Shown: positions 33,521 to 44,626 of the stretch, one piece after another | Layout of the letters: every line of letters starts with the position of its first letter | Position numbering within the stretch: the first letter of the stretch is position 1 | NCBI GenBank assembly: GCA_020284085.1 | Contig: JACEVL010000078.1 | Span: 1,377,501 to 1,441,500 of the forward strand | Length of the DNA: 64,000 bases | From: Aporrectodea caliginosa | Lineage: Eukaryota > Annelida > Clitellata > Crassiclitellata > Lumbricidae | Direction of reading: 5' to 3' | Made by a program: the position numbers and the translations under genes | Notes under the pieces: generated by a model | What the model was told of the DNA's origin: nothing | The model's database searches: none | Seen by the model: only the letters and a program-made list of their open reading frames with translations

Positions 33521-33566
33521 ATCAAAAGCTCTTTTTTCGGCATCCCATCCAATATGTTCTATATGC
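33521..33566 (-). CDS. WASP-like CRIB exon B (unit 3)
   Basis: 46 bases, acceptor 'ctgttgtag', donor GTAAGA. Encodes HIEHIGWDAEKRAFD; the Gly before Ala-Phe-Asp is Arg. Confidence 0.65.
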
Positions 33567-33882
33567 CTACAACAGAACCATTTCGTATCATCAGAACCAG
33601 ACAACACGCTATCACACACAAATGGTTTAGAATTACGTTAGCAAGAAAGAAAAGAATGATTTGACACATAGGAAACACCACTAAATGAACCGATATGTTC
33701 GATATGAAAATTACAGCCATAACTAACCGAACCAACCGAAGACACTGAATATCATCCACTGGAAAGTGCAGTTGCTCCAGCATTACTCTACTATGGTTAG
33801 TTAAGCTTCTGACGAGTCTATCTTAAAGAACGTCTACGGTATACAAATCTGTGATTGCAAAATGACAGAAGCTGATGCACAC

Positions 33883-34006
33883 CTGAAGTCTGTTGGCATT
33901 CCAATATCATCCTTGGATATATTCCCTTCCTTCCCTTTGTTGTTTTTCCTGTCCACCTTGGGAGTTCCGGTTGATGCAGGAATGTTAGACGCTGGAGACG
34001 ATGAAG
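33883..34006 (-). CDS. WASP-like CRIB exon A (unit 3)
   Basis: 124 bases, acceptor 'tttctttag', in phase 1, out phase 2. Encodes a Ser/Pro stretch, TGTPKVDRKNNKGKEG, then NISKDDIGMPTDFR. In N-WASP the basic stretch before CRIB binds PIP2; here K/R are present but diluted by N, E and G. Confidence 0.65.
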
Positions 34007-34556
34007 CTAAAGAAACAGAAGCAAAACAGTTGACAGATGAAACACTGTCCCAAGCCACCATTTGAAGAGACAAGAAGACAGCTGCCGACTGTAATAGTTG
34101 CCACATTCTTCCAAAGCTGCTTAAAATCTAACAAATAGAATTGTGTGGTGGTAGGTATACAAACGTCTTTTTAAAAAGTGAGGATAGCTTTGGATAGTAA
34201 TGGTCAGAACTCTGTTAAGATATAAATTACTTTCTGTCGTGTAGGCTTCAAACTCCAGCCTCTAGCTTTTGAAGTCTAGCATGTTAACCCTTTAGACTGC
34301 TGTGCCAACTTCCGAAGCAGAAATTAGAATGCAGAGATATTAAGCTGAAAGACACTATCCGCAGAAAACCTTGAACAAATTATTTCCACGCAAGAAATTT
34401 AATATAATCAAATATTTACATGTTGCCAGCACCTTCATAATAGCATCTAAGAGACACTGCATAATATCGTGTCAAGTTAGTGTACTGTGATTACTTCTGA
34501 ACACTTTGAATATACATTATCAACTATCTTTCAATAGCGAAACTAGATACAAACTT

Positions 34557-34590
34557 ACGTGGTTGGCTAACCACTGCAGGAGGCTTTAGT
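34557..34590 (-). pseudogene. WASP-like exon E (unit 3), 3' end only
   Basis: Only 'cctcctgcagtggttagcca' up to the donor remains; the 5' part is replaced by 'actaataatactaaag'. Mirrored at 48357-48382. Confidence 0.55.
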
Positions 34591-35401
34591 ATTATTAGTA
34601 TTATCGCAAAGCAGTAAAAGTGACCAAACAGTAAAAGTACAGTAAAAGGTGGCATTAAGGTACTTGTCCAATATTCCAAAAGTGAACAACTCTTTCCCTA
34701 AACGATCAGTCTCAACTATACATAATAGAAAGCCAGGCAAAACCACTGACAACTAATCATTTGCAGTAATAAATAAAGGGCTAATTAATTAGTTAACCAA
34801 AAATTGAATAATTAATGGAGTAAGATTAATGAAGTAATGGATTAACACTTTTTAATCACTTTCAAGACAATATGAAAAGCTAAAATGCTTAAATCACTTC
34901 TCAAGGCTAACTAAGAAATCATATTCTAATCCTACGAATATAGCTGATTTGCATCATTTAAAAAAACTCAACTGACAAAGTGCTGACTAGGCAGTTTCAG
35001 TCAGACATGCGGGTAGTAGCATCTGACTAGCATCTGACGCGGATGATAGCCTTTTACAAGCAATCGTTTGGAACGCTAACCACGTGCTTCGAGGTCCGAC
35101 CGTTTCCACCAGTAGCGAGGCGGCGATTTAAGACCAAGGCCACACGACTTTGAACTACCACCCAAGGACGAACAAAATTTTGTCCCTCGAGTACTTTATA
35201 AACGGGTCCCAAGAGCAAACTCCCGACTAAATTAGACTTTAGGGTCATCAGGCATCTTATCCCTCTAGATCGGGCGTAGCAGATAATTAGTCTATTAGTC
35301 ATTTTTTTGCTTTCTATCTCTCTGTGCTAAGTTGCGGTTTGTCAACTTAACGTTTCAAAAAAGGATATAGGCCTATATATAGGAGACACTGGAGCTTTTA
35401 C

Positions 35402-35594
35402 CTGGCATGGAAGGAACTGGCGCAGGTGGATACCCGGCAGCTATCTGCTGCTGCTCCTCTTTTATGGCCTGAATTCCACCGTGCTCCTCAATGAAGTTAT
35501 AAATGAACATTGCAGTTTCACTATCCCTCAGCTGCGACGGCGATATACGGCTATTACGGAAAAATGCCTTCATATCTGTGTCCAACTTGTCCAC
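35402..35594 (-). CDS. WASP-like GBD exon C (unit 2)
   Basis: 193 bases, acceptor 'gaatctcag', donor GTAAAA. Encodes VDKLDTDMKAFFRNSRISPS, QLRDSETAMFIYNFIEEHGG, IQAIKEEQQQ, and a proline-rich end PPAPVPSMPG. All hydrophobic GBD positions are kept. Preceded by B (36147) and A (36520) in phase. Confidence 0.75.
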
Positions 35595-36146
35595 CTGAGA
35601 TTCAAATACAAACACTAACACTTGTTGCAGATACCAAAGTCGTAACAGATTCTACACAAGTGTATGGCACTGAAGTAATCAATAACTGATGCCTGGTGCA
35701 CGATAGCAAGCCACAAAGGTAATTGGGATTGATTTGAATGGTGAAGGTAATTTACACACCAGATCATAAAAATAACAGACATCCCCGGTGGTTTCACATC
35801 TATATGTGAATAACAAAAGCATCAAATGCATCACAAACTGACCTTTCATCAAACGAAAACAAATGTAAAATCTGTTCTCAATAATGACTCAACAAGTAGG
35901 GCCTAAAGCAATGCCAGTTTAGCTGCTATAAAATCTTTGTGCACCAAAGCTTGTCTTCTTCGCCTCTTCTCAACTATTTAGGCCTATACTCTTTAGGCTC
36001 TCTAACTTACGTAAAGCACATTTGATTGCAGCTAAATTCTACATAACTAATAGCTGTACGTAATTTTTGAACGACGAAAAGTATTGTTTTACAGTAGCTT
36101 TTAATGCCTCCTCATCTGTAAGTGGTTAAATAATAATGATTCTTAC

Positions 36147-36192
36147 ATTATATGCTCTCTTTTCAGGATTCCATCCACCATGTTCTACATGC
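36147..36192 (-). pseudogene. WASP-like CRIB exon B (unit 2), degenerate
   Basis: Splice borders are kept, but the product is HVEHGGWNPEKRAYN: I/V before G-W is Gly, the Asp after Trp is Asn and F-D is Y-N. These changes fall on Cdc42-contact positions of CRIB. Confidence 0.6.
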
Positions 36193-36519
36193 CTACAAGA
36201 CAATCATTTTACATCATCAGAACCAGACAACACGCTATAACACACGTATGGTTTAGTATTACGTTAGCAAGAAAGAAAAGAATGATTTGACACATAGGAA
36301 ACACCACCAAAAGAACCGATATCATTGATATGCTGATTATAGCCATAACTAACGCAACCGATCGAAGACACCGAATATCATCCACTGGAAAGTGCAGTAG
36401 CTCCAGTACTACTCTACTATGGTCAGTTAAGCTTCTGATGAGCCTATCTTAAAGAAAGTCTATACAAATCTGTGATTCCAAATATAATTATTCTCATACT
36501 GACAAAAGCTGATGCACAC

Positions 36520-36637
36520 CTGAAGTCCGTTGGTGTTCCAATATCATTTTTGCATATTTTCCCTTCCATCCCTTTGTTGTTTTTCCTGTCCGCTTTGGGA
36601 GTTGATGCAGGACTGTTAGACACTGGAAAGGATGAAG
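36520..36637 (-). CDS. WASP-like CRIB exon A (unit 2)
   Basis: 118 bases, acceptor 'gtttatttag', same phases as the other A exons. Encodes STPKADRKNNKGMEG and KICKNDIGTPTDFR. Lacks two codons (TG) relative to unit 3, an in-frame loss. Confidence 0.65.
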
Positions 36638-37207
36638 CTAAATAAACGGACGCAACACAGCTGACAGAGGAAACTGCCAATGAAACCACTATTTGAAAAG
36701 ACAAGAAAGAAGACCGATGCTGACTGTAATAGTTGCCACATTCTTGCAAAAGCTGCTTTAAAATCTAGCAAACAGAACACTATGGTGGTAAATATACAAG
36801 AAATCTTTAAAAACAAATGAAGTGAGTTTTGGATAGTAACGTTCAGGCGTTCCAGTCAGAACTGTGTTAAGATATAAATTACTTTCTGTCCGACAGGTTT
36901 CAATCTCCAGCCTCTGGTTTTGAAGTCTAACATGTTAACCCTTTAGACTGTTGTGAAAACTTCTGAAGCAGAAATTAGAATGCAGAGATATTAAGCTGAA
37001 AGACACTATCCGCAGAAAAGCTTTAACACATTTTCTCTATACAAGAGATTTAATTTAATCAAATATGTACATGTTGACAACACCTTCACAATAGCATCTA
37101 AGAGACACTGCACAACATAGTGTCAAGATACAGTACTGTGATTATTCATGAACATTTTGCTTATGTTATCAACTGTCTTTCAATAGCGTAACTCAATACA
37201 TACTTAC

Positions 37208-37312
37208 GTGATTGGCTAACCACTGTAGGAGGAGGAGGAGCTGGTCCAGTTCTCACTCCAGGAGGAGGCGGAAGTGGAGGTCGATTCTGAACATCCATAG
37301 GACCACTATCAA
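37208..37312 (-). CDS. WASP-like proline-rich exon E (unit 2)
   Basis: Acceptor 'gtacaagag', donor GTAAGT, phase 1 at both ends. Encodes VDSGPMDVQN then RPPLPPPPGVRTGPAPPPPT and VVSQS. PPLPPPPG is a typical SH3/profilin-binding type string. This is the longest and best-kept E copy; it splices in frame to exon A at 36637. Confidence 0.65.
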
Positions 37313-37479
37313 CTCTTGTACTTGAACTGGTTGTATATTTCTTGCTCCGAGATACATCTGTGTGCCTACAACATAAATTCAACCTATGAAGAGGAAGATG
37401 CATAAAACACCATAAGAACAAATCAGAAGACCACAGAAATGCAACAGTTGTATAAACAAAAAGTATAAACCTATATTCT

Positions 37480-37700
37480 AAAATTATGATCTATTGCAAG
37501 GTTAGGCCACTCAAACTTTTGGGTGGAATTCCAGAAATTCAGACTGGCTGAAGTCCAAGGTCTGGACTACATAGCCCAGTTTTAAGAAGACTTTTATTTA
37601 TCTTATAAAGCAGTCATTCATGTATTTCAAGTAATTTAAGGTACCGGATAATAAATAAGACCTAGCCTAAAATTAAAGATTGATTTTCTGCTCTCGACTT
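37480..37700 (+). repeat. Block shared with 18510-18680 and 12050-12240
   Basis: 'aaaattatgatctattgcaa', 'ccagaaattcagactggctg' and 'aagcagtcattcatg' occur in all three. Confidence 0.7.
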
Positions 37701-38014
37701 TAGCGAATTACCTGCCACTGTGTGATCAAAAAGGTTCTAGACAAGAGGTGATAGAAGCAAATAGTGCAACGATTTTTCGTCAACGAGCAAACAATCCACC
37801 GATGATTGAGCAAATAACCCACAGACAAACGAGCAAATAACCCACCCACGACAAGATCTTGCGTGGCCACTTCGTCCAAGGCAACGAGCTTGTCCTTGTA
37901 GTACTTCTTCTCTTTCAATCACTAAAGTTCCGTTTTTGTGTTTTTCAAAGTCAATTATGTTGTCCAACTGTGGAAGACTATAGGCTACTGGCTATGCGAT
38001 TATTTCTACGGGCA

Positions 38015-38165
38015 TTAGGCGGGACCAAAATGGGCCCTATATAGGTCCCATGTGGTAATAATTATGAGTCTTATATGGGCTCCATATATATATCCCTAAA
38101 TGGCCATCATATCAAATTTGCAAAGCATGGCGCATAACTGCATATTTTGGGCTCATATTGGCGCA
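38015..38165. repeat. Element with 'atatgggctccatat' motifs
   Basis: Short inverted motifs 'gggccctatataggtccc' and 'atatgggctccatatata'. Related strings at 62640-62735. Probably a small MITE. Confidence 0.3.
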
Positions 38166-38329
38166 AGACTAATGGCACAATGCGAACTCGATATGGACGC
38201 AAAGAACGTGCCCGAGGCTGTATACGCGAAGTTGGCCTATATCTGATATGTAGTGAAAAATTGTTTGCTCGATTGTTGGTTATTGGTAAGGCAAGGACTC
38301 AAGGACGGTTAATCTCATGGACGTATTTA

Positions 38330-38880
38330 GGGAGGGCGGATCTAATGGCTGTGCTAAGTACTCTAAAACAGCCATTTAGCTGGCTTAAAAGCTCTACGAC
38401 GTAGTTCAAGCCACTACGCTGCCCCGTCTGCTATATGCAGCCCCGGCATGGTGGGGATATGCTGGGCAGCAAGAAAGGGGAAGTTCCAAGCCGTGATGAA
38501 TAGGCTAATCCGTCAGCGGTATCTCCCTGGTCATAGCCCAAAGATCGAACAGCTATGCCGTCTTGCCGATATCCGGCTGTTTTCGGCTGTTCTTGGAACA
38601 CCAGGACATGTCCTCCACGGGTTGCTCCCTCCAGCGAAGTCAATGGTGTACAGCCTGCGCTCCAGGCGCCATGACCGCGTGCCGAAAGCTGACAACCAAA
38701 TTTCGGAACACGTTTATAATCAGAATGTTGTTCGCATACTAATTTGATTCGTCTAGTAATCTCACTGGTCATGGATAGATTTTGATGTTTATGTGAATTT
38801 ATATTGCTCATGCTTGTTCACCAGAGTGCTGTTAGGCAGCTGGTTATATTAAAGAATATACTTACTTACTTACTTGCATC
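38330..38880 (+). mobile_element. CR1-like LINE, ORF2 C-terminus and 3' tail
   Basis: Reads LLYAAPAWWGYAG, QAVMNRLIRQRYLPGHSPKI, EQLCRLADIRLFSAVLGTPG and HVLHGLLPPAKSMVYSLRSR, ending before a tail 'aagaatatacttacttactt'. Same family as 26805-27212. Confidence 0.85.
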
Positions 38881-38884
38881 AACG

Positions 38885-39150
38885 AACACCTGACATGGCC
38901 AACTCCGAGATTTTCTTCCGAGCCCAACAACTGCTAAAGAAAATGTATCTCGGGCAATTTGGACTTATGGCGGGAAAGTTGGACCTATGGCGGGCAAGTT
39001 TTTATTAAGAGGACTGTAGCGACCGATGAAAAACCCACAAGAATCAAGTCGATTTGCAAAATACCAACGGAGGACAGATGAGCTATGCTAATCGATAGCA
39101 TTTTCACAAACGCACTGACGTACTCCATGGATTCGGTGTAAGGTGGACAG
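38885..39150 (+). mobile_element. LINE ORF1/EN fragments
   Basis: 'catcaacgaacacctgaca' with 'ccaactccgagattttctt' matches 20270-20320, then 'ctaatcgatagcattttcac' matches the endonuclease end at 25207. Confidence 0.5.
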
Positions 39151-39390
39151 ATGATAATGGAATTACCCATGCACGGTAGGGTAATAATGTAATGTAACGG
39201 AAGAGGCGTGTTCGACTGATGATTGCCAGTCATGGTGTATATGATGTTTTTCTGGTGAAACTGAAATAGAGTTTGGAACTTCGGGCTCCATATCTTACCC
39301 TGCGTTACAAATCAGATTAAAAACGTCTGCCTAAGCAAGATTAAGTTCTTGCTAAATTCTTTATCATAGGCCTACGTTTATTATTCTAGT

Positions 39391-39534
39391 AATGAATGAA
39401 TGAATGAATGAATGAATGAATGAATGAATGAATGAATGAATGAATGAATGAATGAATGAATGAATGAATGAATGAATGAATGAATGAATGAATGAATGAA
39501 TGAATGAATGAATGAATGAATGAATGAATGAATT
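39391..39534. repeat. (TGAA)n microsatellite, ~36 units
   Basis: Uninterrupted TGAA repeat. May have grown from a LINE tail of the type seen at 18480. Confidence 0.97.
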
Positions 39535-39591
39535 ATTACCATCACGTACCAAAATTATCTAATTGACTTTAATTATCCATTATCACTCATC

Positions 39592-39634
39592 TAAGCATTT
39601 ATGCGTTTTGTCAGACTGTTTTCTCAATAAATGA

Positions 39635-39665
<31 letters not shown>

Positions 39666-39722
39666 TATATACCATACTAAGCATTTATGCGTTTTTGTCA
39701 GATCGTTTTTCTCAATAAATGA

Positions 39723-39754
<32 letters not shown>

Positions 39755-39760
39755 CCATAC
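39592..39760. repeat. Tandem duplication ending in (AT)n
   Basis: 'taagcatttatgcgttttg' with 'ctcaataaatga' and (AT)n occurs twice in succession (39593 and 39678). Confidence 0.9.
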
Positions 39761-39929
39761 AGTAAGTACAGCTGAAAAAGAAATATGCAGTCGAAAAGAA
39801 AAGGAAAAGAAATATGTCAGACTGGTATTACAGTGGACTCGACTGTCCACTACAGTCTCTCTTTCCCTGAGTTAGTATCCATATTACCTCGATTGTCCGA
39901 AGAAGGTGGACCTGTTCAACTTTGAACTG

Positions 39930-40112
39930 TTACACAACAAATAGACTGAATGAAGAACTTGGGAAGGTGGATAGAAAAAGCGAACAAACTAGCCTAGGCC
40001 TAGCCTTTAAGCAAAATAAAACAAACCATGTTCTGTTTGATTTCAGGAGGAAAGTTTTGAAACCGCTGCCCTAGAGCACATAAAAAATCTATTCTTAGAT
40101 CCGGAAATACTG
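39930..40112 (+). mobile_element. LINE RT fragment, copy of 26215-26350
   Basis: Shares 'ttgggaaggtggatag', 'acaaaccat' and 'gaaaccgctgccctagagca' with the RT remnant at 26.2 kb. Confidence 0.7.
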
Positions 40113-40114
40113 AA

Positions 40115-40330
40115 CTTTGAAAGGGAGGGGTTTTAGGGTAATGGTAACACCTTGGAACGAAAAAGCAACGGACTCGGGATCGCTTCGCGGTACCCTTCCT
40201 AACGTCACCTCAGCCTATTCATTCGCCAGAGGCCCAGATGGCGTTGAAAAAAAATGAGTAGTAGGACGTGATAGGCGGCTTGCTTGGCTGCCAAACAGTT
40301 AAATTCGACTCCTGTAATAACGTGTGAATA
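40115..40330 (+). mobile_element. tRNA-derived SINE, second copy
   Basis: 'ttttagggtaatggtaacac' head and 'cgggatcgcttcgcggtacc' as in 4205-4485. Confidence 0.65.
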
Positions 40331-40559
40331 TCAAGAGGCTCATGGTCACCAAAGTCGTACTTCCAATAAGTAAGATAGTTTGTCTGAAGCGCTCATACGA
40401 CATGTAAAACAACATTATGGGCCGACGATTGATTGATTGATTGATTGATGATTGATTGACGAACTTGCTCTTTTCACAACGCATCGGGATATGCTGCCAC
40501 GTGCACAAAGACGAAGATGGATCGGTCGCTATATAAATGTTCTGATATATACAAGCATA

Positions 40560-40730
40560 CAGGCACGTAGCGAGACTTAAATTCAAGAGGAGGCCTTCAC
40601 AGGTCCTTCACAGACCATTGGCAAACTCCTCGTCATTGGGGCATTAGTCAATGGTAGTTCCAGTAGGCTATGCAAAAAAAAGCAAGAGGAGGCAACTGCC
40701 TCCTCGTGCCTCAATGTAGCTACGCCCATG
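40560..40730 (-). mobile_element. hAT-like MITE, 171 bp, perfect 8-bp TSD
   Basis: Flanks 'caagcata' at 40552-40559 and 40731-40738. The paralogue near 27962 has one copy and no insert. Same family as 11239-11393, in the other orientation; termini CAGGCACGTAGCG and TAGCTACGCCCATG. Confidence 0.85.
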
Positions 40731-40954
40731 CAAGCATACATTACATTAAAAATGTTATTTTTGAGTACATGATTGTACCGTGTTGAAGTCTACAACAATC
40801 AAGCATTAAATTTTATGCAGATCTGTAATAAGCAGTGCAAAATGCCGCAACTTTTGTCATAAACAGAGTAATGCTAAAAGAGACTGAACAGAATCAGTCG
40901 CTTCACCATCATAATACGCAGCAGCAGTCGGCTTCAATAGGACATACAGACAGC

Positions 40955-41544
40955 CTAGTCCTTAGTTTGCCCATGACTCGTATCCAATTCATTTTCCCGA
41001 CTCCACGGCGTTTCTCCGTCGTTTTCCAGTACGTACTTCACCTGATATCGATACTTCGTATTTGGTGCCAGGTTCTCAATGAGAACCAGGTTTTCTGACA
41101 GGCTCCTCGTCACGTACTCGCCCGTTTCGTCTGCCCGCCGGTACCTCAGTCGATACCCGAGCGCCTTACGTGCCGCTGACTCTGGGGAGCTGCAGTCGCC
41201 CGGCGTCTCAGGCCACGTGACGAAGGCGCTTATCTTGTAGGTGAGGACGACGCTGAACTGTACGACCGGATGTCGCGAGGGGTCGCCGGTGGAATCCTCG
41301 AGGTCAGAGGTCGTTGTCGTGGAGACGTCGGTCAGGAAGGGACCGAGGTTCGGTTCCCGTTGCATCTTCCCGGCTGCAGAGAGGGAGGCGCTCTGTATGG
41401 CCTCGCCTCCCTTGTCGTCCTCCTTGTCCGTCTCTGTGTAGTTGTGTTCTTGCTCCTGCGTTTCGTTCAGTGCGATCACGTGACGAGAACCTGTGTCGCC
41501 ATCTGTCGTAAGCTGAGGAACTTGAGTCGGTTCTTGAACAACCA
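40955..41544 (-). CDS. Third copy of the netrin-receptor terminal exon, open
   Basis: Reverse-strand copy of 5788-6404, acceptor kept as 'tcttcccacag', open to TAG. It lacks nine codons in the acidic linker (after IQSAS), an in-frame loss, and differs at the end (SHGQTKD in place of SPETRRRN) because similarity to the flank is broken there. Other changes include QEPTQVPQ near the start, NETQEQEHNYTETDK and VVLTYKISAF. The FN3-like core with GYRLRYR and LAPNTKYRYQVKYV is unchanged. An in-frame deletion and a kept frame argue for constraint or recent origin. Confidence 0.6.
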
Positions 41545-41609
41545 CTGTGGGAAGAACCAAATCCATCCTTAGTCATCTCTCGACATAGTTTACGTCATAC
41601 TTATCTTTG

Positions 41610-42200
41610 CAATGACGACGATGCCATCGCAATTTTCATTCCTCCTATATACATGTAGCCTATGTATCTCTCAGCTTATTTATGTAGTGCGCTTAGTACC
41701 TCACAAAGGTTTAGTACAGAAAGTTTTTGTTCAAGTAGGCTACTATTTTCCAGGCACGTATAGCTTTTCTTTGCCTTTGCTACAATTTACCTAATTTGCG
41801 TGTTCTGAAATCAATAATGAAATATTATTGCACTTGTTACTCATCAATTGCAATTTAGAAGTAGCAGTAAACTATTAGTTTATTTTTCAGCCAACTTTAT
41901 ATAATATTCTTGGAAGAAGTCTCTGAATCTCAAACGATTGTTTCTATGACAAAGCGGAGGAATGATCTACCATATCACAATAGGTATACATTTTAAGACG
42001 GTTATGTTGTGATTGCTACATTGTGATATAAGTATGTTACTTCATGAAGTTGTTCTGACTTGTTCATATCTGTTCCATCTCGTTTCTCTACGATTTCCTG
42101 GTCCGGATTAGTAAATCAATAAGTACAACAAGTAGAGAGTAACAAGGTATATCTGTGTTACTTATCATTAGTATTGCATGAATATTACGGGATTGGTGTG
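41610..42200 (-). repeat. Flank duplicated at 29791-30183
   Basis: Empty-site partner of the MITE at 30184. No gene seen. Confidence 0.6.
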
Positions 42201-42284
42201 CTATTTGAGCATAGTTCTGTATATGAATGTACGTATTTACATACAATACAACTGATCTTTGATATCGCTCTTCTTACTAAGGTT

Positions 42285-42455
42285 GCCCCAAGCTCAGAAG
42301 TGCACACGCCTTGGCGGCGCAGAAGCAATTAGGCCTATATTAGCAAGCGAAGGACTTGCTCAAGGTCCCTACGCGGACGGCTTGAGGTGGATTCGAACCT
42401 GCAACCCTCCGGCTGCAAGGCACCGAACATAGGCCTACACCACCGCGCCCCAAGA
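42285..42455 (-). mobile_element. tRNA-derived SINE with CORE-like segment
   Basis: Minus strand: 'gcgcggtggtgtaggcc' (A box region) and 'ggttcgaatcc' (perfect B box), followed by 'gggaccttgagcaagtcctt', which resembles the central domain of CORE-SINEs such as MIR. The second part is shared with 29715-29735. Confidence 0.75.
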
Positions 42456-43005
42456 AATAGGCCTACTCCTAACTGATTAGAGTAAGTTTGACATGGAATG
42501 TAATGTAATGGGTGCGTGTAGTTATTATTTCAATAACGACAAAGAGACGAAAATGACTGATTGTGGGAATTATTGTAGGCACGACATGAATGGGAACACC
42601 TAGCAGAGAATGACACCACTGGCACAGGGTCAGAAGACCAAGTTGCTGCTGGCTGAGAAATGCTCAAGTCTTTCCCTAAACGATCAGTCTAAAATATACA
42701 TAACTGAAAGCCAGGGAAAACCACTTAAACTTGTCTTTTCCAGTAATGAATTAAGGGAGTAATTCATTAATCAATTAAAAATTAAATAAGTAATGAAGTA
42801 AGATTACTAGATTAAAACTTCTTAATCAATTTCTAGACAATTTAAGAAGCCAAAATCTTTAAATCACTTCTTGAAGGTAAGTAAAAAAGCTCATATTCTA
42901 ATCCAAATGATCTGCACCTTCTTAAAATGAACATCGACCGATAAATTGCTGACTAGGCGGTTTCAATCAGCCATCCAGGAAGTAGGAAACACTGGAGCTA
43001 TTTAC

Positions 43006-43198
43006 CTGGTATGGAAGGAACTGGCGGAGGTGGGCGCCTGGCTGCTCTCTGCTGCTGCTCCTCTTTTATGGCCTGAATTCCACCATGCTCCTCAATGAAG
43101 TTATAAATGAACATGGCAGTTTCACTGTCCTGTAGCTGAAAGGGCGATACATGGGCATGACCGAAAAATTCCTTCATGTCTGAGTCCAACTTGTCCAC
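43006..43198 (-). CDS. WASP-like GBD exon C (unit 1)
   Basis: 193 bases, acceptor 'tgaatatcag', donor GTAAAT. Encodes VDKLDSDMKEFFGHAHVSPF, QLQDSETAMFIYNFIEEHGG, IQAIKEEQQQ and PPPPVPSIPG. Intact GBD pattern. Preceded by B (44151), A (44521) and E (45214) on the same strand, all in phase. Confidence 0.78.
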
Positions 43199-43574
43199 CT
43201 GATATTCAAATACAAACAGTAACACTTATTACAGATACCAAAGGCATAGGCGATTCTGCAGAACTGTATGGCACTGAAATAATCAATAACCGATGCCCTG
43301 CTCATTATAACAGAGCCACAAAAGTCGTTAGGATTGATTAATATGGTGAACGTCATTCTCGGTGGTTTCACATCTAGATGTGAATAACAAAAGCATCAAA
43401 TGCATCACATACTGAAATTTCATCAAACGAAAACAAATGTAAAATCTGTTTTCATTAATGACTGAATAAGTAAAGCAACAAAAGTGTAGCTGCTATGAAA
43501 TGTTTGTGCACCAAAGATTGTCATCTTCGCCTCTTCCCCAGCCATTTATACCCTACATACAGCACATTTCCTAG

Positions 43575-44049
43575 ACCTGCGTCTTGTCAAGTATGGGGTC
43601 ACGCAGGGCTCAAATCCAGGACCCCTTTTCTTCTTTTTATAAACGATCTATAGTATACCCAATTTATTCTCCATTTTAAGCGGTAACGTTAAATAGTTGT
43701 CAGTATATAGTTAAGTAGTAGTTAAGTTTAGTAGTTAAGAGTCATATGTTTCGAATTTATATTGTTCCCAATGCAAGTTTCAGTTTTGTAGTCTGTTCTA
43801 AGACACTTTAAGTTATCCGTTCCGTCCCTATTTACTCCTTGGTAATTTAGGTCCCTCCTCTTAGCGTGATTCTTATCCCTTCTGGGGCCCCGTTGCTGCG
43901 TGCGTTCCAATGACTTGTTAAAATTTTATTTGCTGATTCTATGTTTGTCTATTTATTGTTTGCATATAGGCCTATTGGTTTGCTGTGTCTATGTTTGTAT
44001 ATTGGTTCACAAAGGTTTCAATAAATAAAAATGAATGAAATGAAATGAA
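43575..44049 (+). mobile_element. Short LINE copy, RT motif plus 3' UTR
   Basis: Begins with RLVKYGVTQGSNPGPLFFF and FINDL (the PQGSILGPLLF..YINDL motif) and ends in 'tttcaataaataaaaatgaa'. Interrupts intron sequence that is continuous in the paralogue at 46965-46985. Large internal deletion. Confidence 0.75.
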
Positions 44050-44150
44050 CTCTACATAAATAATAGCGCTACTTAAGCCTTAAACGACGAAATGTATTTT
44101 TTACAGTAGCGCCTCCTCGTCTGTAAACGGTCAAATAAACTGATTCTTAC

Positions 44151-44196
44151 ATCAAATGCTCCCTTTTCAGGATCCCATCCAACATGCTGTAAATGC
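44151..44196 (-). CDS. WASP-like CRIB exon B (unit 1)
   Basis: 46 bases, acceptor 'tgtcttgtag', donor GTAAGA. Encodes HLQHVGWDPEKGAFD, the copy closest to the N-WASP CRIB core HVGHVGWDP. Confidence 0.78.
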
Positions 44197-44520
44197 CTAC
44201 AAGACAACCATTACACATCATCAGAACCAGACAACACGTTATCACACACAAAGTTCTTAGTACTATGTTATCAAGAAAGAAACGAATGATTTGACACATA
44301 GGAAAGACCATTAAACGCAACGATATGACAATTAGGCCTACTAACGCCATATCTAACGCAACCGATCGAAGATACTGAATACCAAGTGGAAAATCCAGTA
44401 ACTCCAGTACTACTCTACTATGGTCAGTTAAGCTTCTGAGGAGTCTATCTTAAAGAAAGTCTTTAGAAATCTGTGATTCCAAATATAATTATTCTCATAC
44501 TGACAGAAGCTGATGCACAC

Positions 44521-44626
44521 CTGAAGTCTGTTGGAGGTCCAATATCATCCTTCGTTATTTTCCCTTTTTTGGTTTTCCTTTCGGCCTTGGGAGTTCCGGT
44601 TGATGCAGACACTGCAGAGGATGATG
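44521..44626 (-). CDS. WASP-like CRIB exon A (unit 1)
   Basis: 106 bases, acceptor 'tttctttag'. Encodes ASTGTPKAERKTKKGK followed by ITKDDIGPPTDFR. The basic run RKTKKGK matches the PIP2-binding basic region of N-WASP better than any other copy here. Phase 1 in, phase 2 out. Confidence 0.78.

Larger units (their letters stand above)
32609..34777 (-). repeat. Left arm of near-identical 2.17 kb inverted repeat
   Basis: Reverse complement of 48164-50334. Sampled stretches at both ends and in the middle are identical; one 2-bp difference is visible (32835 region against 50098). Contains a WASP unit (part of E, then A, B and truncated C). Confidence 0.93.

Noticed and set aside
33559..33783. Hydrophobic minus-strand frame (also at 49158-49382) resembling a membrane protein
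   Set aside because: It lies in the A-B intron of WASP units and runs into exon B in a different frame; no family recognised.
39364..39552. Frame repeating His-Ser-Phe-Ile
   Set aside because: Translation of the (TGAA)n microsatellite.
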